A stretch of 9,905 bases of DNA from Rhodospirillaceae bacterium (GTDB lineage Bacteria > Pseudomonadota > Alphaproteobacteria > Rhodospirillales > Magnetospirillaceae). The position numbers were made by a program, and so were the translations under genes. The notes beneath the pieces are model-generated. The model was not told where the DNA came from, searched no databases, and worked only from the letters and a program-made list of their open reading frames with translations. How positions within the stretch are numbered: the stretch's first letter is position 1; every line of letters starts with the position of its first letter. This document shows positions 5,719 to 9,905 of this stretch, in pieces. Location: positions 1 through 9,905 of the forward strand of contig JASLCK010000321.1 of assembly GCA_030151865.1 (NCBI GenBank), given 5' to 3'.

Positions 5719-7830
5719 TCAGGTTCCCCATTCCCGCAGGAAGACGGCGGCGACGGAGCGCAGGGCGTGGCCCAGCAGGGACCGTCGTTCCCCGTCCAGA
5801 TGGGCCTGACCGCGCAAAGGCACGGCGGCGCTGGCGGCGGGGTCGGTCAGGCGCAGACGGACACGATAAATGGCGCTGTCGGGCACCAGGGTCTTGCGGT
5901 CAAAGCGGGCGGGAATGGTGCCGCCAAACGGCACGGCCAGACTGGGCTCGGTCAAGGCGGCGACCGCCGCCGGCTCGATCGACGCGACCTGGGCTTGCAG
6001 CCGGGTGCCGCCAACTTCCGGGATGAAATTGGCGGCAGCGCCCACCGCCAGCCGGGGGATATCGTCTTCGGTCACATAGGCTTCAACCTCGGCCCCGGCG
6101 CGCAAACCAAGCAGGGCCGTATTGGGATTGATCCATTGGCCGGGCTGGGTTTGGTCCGACAGGTCGGTGACGATGCCGTCAAACGGGGCGGTCAGTGTCA
6201 GGCGGTCCTGCTCGCTGCTTAAGGCGGTTTCCTGGGCCAGGGCGGCCGACAGTTCCTTGGTGATGGCCTGGGCACGGTCGCGGAAGACCTCGACAAACCC
6301 CATCGATGTCAATTGATAGCGCAGCGATCCGGCTTGAACCTGGGCCTTGCGCATCTTCAGTCCCAAATCGGGATTGTCGAAACGGACCAAAACCTGTCCC
6401 GCCGTCACCCGATCTCCGTCCTTGACCAGCACTTCGGTCAGGCGGGCGGGACTGGGGACATAAATGGCCGTGTGCTGTGATGCCTTCAGCAAAGCGGGCG
6501 CGGTGACGCGGCCGTTCCACGGCAGGGCCGTCACGATCAGCAGAACAGCGACCACGCTAAAGGTCAGGCGACTGCGCCGGGTCAGACGAATTGCCTGAGC
6601 GCGTTTCACCCACTCCTTGATTTCCATGACGATCGGCATGACCAGGAACCATCCGATTTCGATACAAAACAAAACAATGCCGACGATCTTGATAAAGAAG
6701 TGATAGACCAGAACGGCAATCCCCAAAAACAGCGTCAGGCGGTAAATCCAGACCGCCCAGGCAAACAGGATCATCCACACGCGGCTTTGCCGGGGCAGAT
6801 ATTCCGGCACCGGCTCGCCCAACCCGAACAGGGTTTCGCGCAGATGCCAGCGGGCCAGGGCAAAGGATCGGGCATGCAGGTTGGGCTGATCCAGGGCATC
6901 CATCACCAGGAAATAGCCGTCAAAGCGCATGAACGGACTTAGATTGATGGCCAGCGAACTGATCCAGGTGGTCGCCGCCAGGGTGAAGGCCATTTCCCGC
7001 GCCGTTCCATCGGGTAGCAATCCCCAGGCCAGGGTGGCCCAGGCCGCCAAAGTCAGTTCCGATAAGATGCCCGCCGCGCTGACCAGCAGACGCTTGCGGT
7101 TGTCGCTGATCTGCCAGGCTTCGGTGACGTCGGTGTAAAGCATCGGCATCATCACCAGAAAGGCCACGCCCATGGTGGGAACGCGACAGCCGAAATTCTT
7201 GGCGGTGAAGGCGTGCCCCAATTCGTGCAGGACTTTGGCAAAGCCCAGGGCAATGCCAAAGGCAATCAGGCCCGGCAGGGAAAAATGGTCCACCAGGGTG
7301 GTGGAAAAGCTGCCCCATTGCCGTCCCACCAGAAACAGACCCAGCAGTAATGCGGCCAGGGTGGTCAGGCGGAACGCTCGTGACCCCAGCCAGGACACCA
7401 GGGGAAACCACTGGTCCAGCAAGGCGTTGGGGCGCACCAACGGGATGCGGAAAAACAGGTAATGATGCAAAAGCCAGGTCAGCAGCGATGTTTTGTGGGC
7501 ATCGTGCAGGGCGATCAGGCGGGCGGTGTCGGTAATCTGGGTGGGCTTCAGCAATTGGCTGCGGGCCAGGAACTCGACCACCGAAACCACTTCCTCGGCA
7601 TCCATGTCCAAGGTGGTGCCCTGGTTGACCGATTGGGCGATCTGTTCGGGGTCGTTCAGATGCCAGCGGGTCAGGACTTCGAACACCGGCCAGGACAGGC
7701 GGAAGAACCGATTGCTTTGTGGGTCGTGCAAGGTCCAGGTGGGGGCGCCGTCGCGCCCCACCGGGCCGGGATGCAAGGTCAGTTCGTCGCGCAAGGCGGG
7801 CAGAACCGGCGGGGCGGCGGCGGCCGTCAT
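5719..7830 (-). CDS. PqqD-like / site-2 protease (M50) / HlyD-type adaptor fusion protein
   Basis: This 703-aa inner-membrane protein has three modules. Residues about 14-95 resemble the PqqD/RRE winged-helix fold, with the WTLHDPQSNRFFRLSW segment typical of that group. Residues about 150-437 form a polytopic membrane core with HELGH at 202-206 (zinc ligands His202 and His206, catalytic Glu203) and RFDGY at 302-306 giving the third ligand Asp304, as in site-2 proteases. Hydrophobic helices are at about 154-168, 186-205, 218-232, 248-272, 283-298, 352-376, 380-401 and 422-436. Residues about 440-703 are a periplasmic membrane-fusion domain with two lipoyl half-motifs (454-488 and 542-576) around a short helical hairpin. 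It matches the class annotated as putative peptide zinc metalloprotease (YydH-like). The start at 7830 is 4 bases after the preceding stop. It may cleave a membrane or peptide substrate and pass it to the adaptors; that role is inferred. Confidence 0.85.
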   Translation of the reverse strand: MTAAAAPPVLPALRDELTLHPGPVGRDGAPTWTLHDPQSNRFFRLSWPVFEVLTRWHLNDPEQIAQSVNQGTTLDMDAEEVVSVVEFLARSQLLKPTQITDTARLIALHDAHKTSLLTWLLHHYLFFRIPLVRPNALLDQWFPLVSWLGSRAFRLTTLAALLLGLFLVGRQWGSFSTTLVDHFSLPGLIAFGIALGFAKVLHELGHAFTAKNFGCRVPTMGVAFLVMMPMLYTDVTEAWQISDNRKRLLVSAAGILSELTLAAWATLAWGLLPDGTAREMAFTLAATTWISSLAINLSPFMRFDGYFLVMDALDQPNLHARSFALARWHLRETLFGLGEPVPEYLPRQSRVWMILFAWAVWIYRLTLFLGIAVLVYHFFIKIVGIVLFCIEIGWFLVMPIVMEIKEWVKRAQAIRLTRRSRLTFSVVAVLLIVTALPWNGRVTAPALLKASQHTAIYVPSPARLTEVLVKDGDRVTAGQVLVRFDNPDLGLKMRKAQVQAGSLRYQLTSMGFVEVFRDRAQAITKELSAALAQETALSSEQDRLTLTAPFDGIVTDLSDQTQPGQWINPNTALLGLRAGAEVEAYVTEDDIPRLAVGAAANFIPEVGGTRLQAQVASIEPAAVAALTEPSLAVPFGGTIPARFDRKTLVPDSAIYRVRLRLTDPAASAAVPLRGQAHLDGERRSLLGHALRSVAAVFLREWGT

Positions 7831-7834
7831 CGCC

Positions 7835-9112
7835 TTAGAACCCGATATATTGACGGATGGTCCCCAGCGGGCGGCGGAACAGCCACCACACCAGCGGCAC
7901 GGTTTCGCCGCTGATGCGCGCGGTGCCCTTCAGCCCCAGACGCGGTTTGTCCTGGCCTGGATCGACCACGGCACGCACCCGGTGGGCAATGGTGGCATCA
8001 GGGCGGGCCACCGCTTCGTAAGCCACCGACTGCACCACGGCGCGCACCGGCGACAAGGGCGCGGTGTTCAGGAACAAGGTGAGCTTCGAGCCCGGATGAA
8101 TGTCGCCGACATCGGCGGGCGATGCCCAGCAATCCACTTCGGTATCGGCGGCATCGGCCACGGCCATGACCTTTTCCCCCACCGACACCGGCTTACCCAC
8201 CCATTCGGCGGGATCGTCGAACACCGCCACCCCGCCGCGCGGAGCCTTGACCTGGATGCGGGCCAACTGGCTGTCCAGCAATTGGACTTCGGCGGCTTTT
8301 TCCTCGGCCTTGCTGGCCAGAATGGCGACCTGAGCCTTGGCCTTGGGGTCGAATACCATGGCCTGGGCGGCTTGGCGGTATTCGGCCTCGGCGGTGGCCT
8401 GTTCCTGTCGGGCGACGTTCAGCTTGCCGCTCAAGGTGGTGTCATCCAGCCGAAACAGGGCATCGCCCTCGGCCACGGTCTGATTGGGAACGACCTGGAT
8501 TTTGTCCACCACCCCATCCAGGGGCGCGCGCACCAGCACCGGATGGGCGGGCACCGCTTCCGCCGGGGCCAGGACCGATGATGTGACGGGAAACAGGCTG
8601 ATCAGCACGCCTGCCGCCGCCAACACCCATGTCTTGCGGCCGCTGGGCAGCTTCAGGCGCAGGCGTTTGGGTGTCAGGGCGCGCCGCGCCACCATGGTCA
8701 GGTCGGCCAGACGTTCCAAAAGGGCGGCGTCGTTTTCCTCGTAAGGCGTATCGCGCACGAACAACAGGGCTTCGGTCCCGTGATGCAGGATCAGCCCATA
8801 CGCGGGCAGCCACTCGTCCCATTGTTCGGCCAGCACGGCGGGCAGGTCCGCAGCGCCGACCAGCCCGGTTTTGACGCGCCACGCCTGAAAGACCTGAGCC
8901 AGCCACAGAACATAAGGGCTCCCGCTTTCCACCGTGGCTGCCCCGGACAGGGCGACCACGCCGTCTTCCTCGTTCCACAGCGCGGCCTGACGGTATGGGG
9001 TCAGGGCATGGCCCATATTCAGGGCCAAAAACGCCGCTTCGACCGGACGCTGGCATTTCAGCAAACGGTATTCCAGCTCCAGCCAGGCCAGGACCGGATT
9101 ATGTTCTGACAT
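7835..9112 (-). CDS. Membrane-anchored HlyD-family periplasmic adaptor with GAF-like N-terminal region
   Basis: This 425-aa protein is predicted to have a cytoplasmic N-terminal domain and a periplasmic adaptor part. Residues about 20-145, including LTPYRQAALW (37-46) and GVVALSG (51-57), resemble the degenerate GAF domain found on some adaptors of this type. A single membrane helix follows basic residues at about 161-180. The periplasmic part has a lipoyl half-motif at 192-223 (VLVRAPLDG), an alpha-helical hairpin at about 226-284, the second half-motif at 286-320 (IQVKAPRGG), then a beta-barrel region. The end, RRPLGTIRQYIGF, is characteristic of this subgroup as I know it. ATG 9112 has AAGG about seven bases upstream, overlapping the preceding stop 10 bases away. 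It should bridge the inner membrane to an outer-membrane channel. The GAF assignment is weaker than the adaptor assignment. Confidence 0.85.
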   Translation of the reverse strand: MSEHNPVLAWLELEYRLLKCQRPVEAAFLALNMGHALTPYRQAALWNEEDGVVALSGAATVESGSPYVLWLAQVFQAWRVKTGLVGAADLPAVLAEQWDEWLPAYGLILHHGTEALLFVRDTPYEENDAALLERLADLTMVARRALTPKRLRLKLPSGRKTWVLAAAGVLISLFPVTSSVLAPAEAVPAHPVLVRAPLDGVVDKIQVVPNQTVAEGDALFRLDDTTLSGKLNVARQEQATAEAEYRQAAQAMVFDPKAKAQVAILASKAEEKAAEVQLLDSQLARIQVKAPRGGVAVFDDPAEWVGKPVSVGEKVMAVADAADTEVDCWASPADVGDIHPGSKLTLFLNTAPLSPVRAVVQSVAYEAVARPDATIAHRVRAVVDPGQDKPRLGLKGTARISGETVPLVWWLFRRPLGTIRQYIGF

Positions 9113-9122
9113 GCTGACGCCT

Positions 9123-9869
9123 TTATTCGTTGGCGGGGGGAGACAACAATACCTTGCCGCTCATGCCTGCCGCCAGTTCGGGGTAATGTCCGCCGATCGC
9201 GCCCACCACCTTGACCGACTGACTGACCGGATCGATGCGCGCCCCCAGCCGGATCATCTTGACCGGATAGGTCTTGCCGGTTTCATCGATGGCGACCTGG
9301 AACGCCGTGCCGGGCTTCAGCCACACCAGCCATTTGCTGGGCACCACCAATTCCAGTTCCAAAACGGAATCGTCCAAGATATCCAGCAAGGCCTGCCCCG
9401 GCTGGACAAATTGCTGGGAACGCACCTTCTGTTCCACCACCCGGCCCGCAAACGGCGCGGTCACGGTGCATTTGCTGACCACCGCCTGGGTGGCGGCCAG
9501 TTTGGCGCGGGCTTTCTCGGCATTGGCTTCGCCCACATCGGACTCCAACTTGCCGATGGTCTGCAATTGCAACAGCCGTTTGTTGACGGCATTGGTCTTG
9601 GCCGCGGCATCCAGCTCGGCCTTGGCTTCGGCCATTTGGGCGCGCTGGATCGAGCAGTCAAACGTCACAAGGGGATCGCCCTTTTGAAAGCGGTCCCCTT
9701 CACGCACGGCAATCTTTTCAACCTTGGCGCCGATTTCGGCGGCCAGGGTGGTAAAGTCACGCGGGCTGAGCTGCGCCCGCAGTTCCTGCTGGGCCTGGGC
9801 GGACTGGGAAAACCCAGCCGCCGACAGGCTGACAGCCACAAGGAAGAAACAGCCCCGAGCAAAGGTCAT
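9123..9869 (-). CDS. Secreted periplasmic adaptor (membrane fusion protein) of the HlyD/RND type
   Basis: This 248-aa protein has a signal peptide with a hydrophobic core at about 7-20 and a predicted cleavage after AQA at 24-26. The mature protein begins near the first lipoyl half-motif (about 43-71, IGAKVEKIAVREGDRFQKGD). A helical hairpin spans about 73-132. The second half-motif is at about 135-166 (TVTAPFAGRVVEQ), and a short beta domain ends the protein. It is shorter than ordinary RND adaptors (350-400 aa). Cys72 and Cys134 sit at the two bases of the hairpin, where a disulfide is possible. ATG 9867-9869 overlaps the upstream stop by four bases and has no obvious ribosome binding site, so translation is probably coupled. 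It belongs to the same operon as the two downstream adaptor genes. Confidence 0.87.
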   Translation of the reverse strand: MTFARGCFFLVAVSLSAAGFSQSAQAQQELRAQLSPRDFTTLAAEIGAKVEKIAVREGDRFQKGDPLVTFDCSIQRAQMAEAKAELDAAAKTNAVNKRLLQLQTIGKLESDVGEANAEKARAKLAATQAVVSKCTVTAPFAGRVVEQKVRSQQFVQPGQALLDILDDSVLELELVVPSKWLVWLKPGTAFQVAIDETGKTYPVKMIRLGARIDPVSQSVKVVGAIGGHYPELAAGMSGKVLLSPPANE

Positions 9870-9905
9870 GGATTGGCGGGGTCGGTGTTGGCCTGGGCAA
9901 CCGGG
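9866..9905 (-). CDS. C-terminal end of the upstream gene in the export operon (5' partial)
   Basis: On the minus strand an open frame enters at 9904 and ends with TGA at 9866-9868, encoding PVAQANTDPANP. The stop overlaps the start of the secreted adaptor as ATGA. The polar, Ala/Asn/Pro-rich ending fits the flexible C-terminus of a TolC-like outer-membrane channel, which such adaptor operons often include. Twelve residues cannot establish this, and the family is inferred from context only. Confidence 0.5.
   Translation of the reverse strand, partial: PVAQANTDPANP

Noticed and set aside
7493..8581. 362-aa plus-strand open frame spanning the junction of two minus-strand genes
   Set aside because: It is antisense to both the protease fusion and the anchored adaptor, each with clear domains, and its translation shows no coherent fold or motif.

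Overview
The window is GC-rich with dense coding and stop/start overlaps between adjacent genes. Codon choice and gene content suggest an alphaproteobacterium, probably of the Rhodospirillales (Magnetospirillum-like). No rRNA, housekeeping marker or database match supports this, so the placement is tentative. There are no tRNAs, insertion sequences or CRISPR arrays.

Region 1 (1-3342, plus strand) is the 3' part of an ABC-transporter operon. The C-terminal tail of an unidentified gene overlaps an inner-membrane permease, followed by a second permease, an ATPase with a C-terminal TOBE domain, and a HAD-IB phosphatase. Every junction overlaps by 1 to 11 bases, so the genes should be translationally coupled. 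The transporter belongs to the spermidine-putrescine / iron(III) / aminoethylphosphonate class. Its substrate cannot be read from this window, because the binding-protein gene is not here.

Region 2 (3343-5718) starts with a short gap between convergent genes that carries a 9-bp palindrome. Two minus-strand genes follow: an unrecognised 333-aa protein with an acidic, Pro/Ala-rich tail, and a complete 2-oxoglutarate/Fe(II) oxygenase of the isopenicillin-N-synthase-like family. Upstream of the oxygenase is a 66-bp A+T island (8 G/C bases) with a perfect -10 hexamer, a 10-bp inverted repeat and a 9-bp direct repeat. It is the clearest regulatory region in the window.

Region 3 (5719-9905, minus strand) is an export-type operon read from right to left. 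It runs from the last 12 residues of an upstream protein (possibly a TolC-like channel, by context), to a small secreted periplasmic adaptor, a membrane-anchored adaptor with a GAF-like N-terminal region, and a 703-aa protein. The last joins a PqqD-like N-terminal domain, a site-2-protease (M50) membrane core with its zinc ligands intact, and a C-terminal HlyD-type periplasmic adaptor. Three adaptor modules with a polytopic zinc protease and no visible ABC or RND pump make this the most interesting part of the window: a candidate system for processing and/or exporting a peptide or protein across the envelope. Its substrate is unknown.
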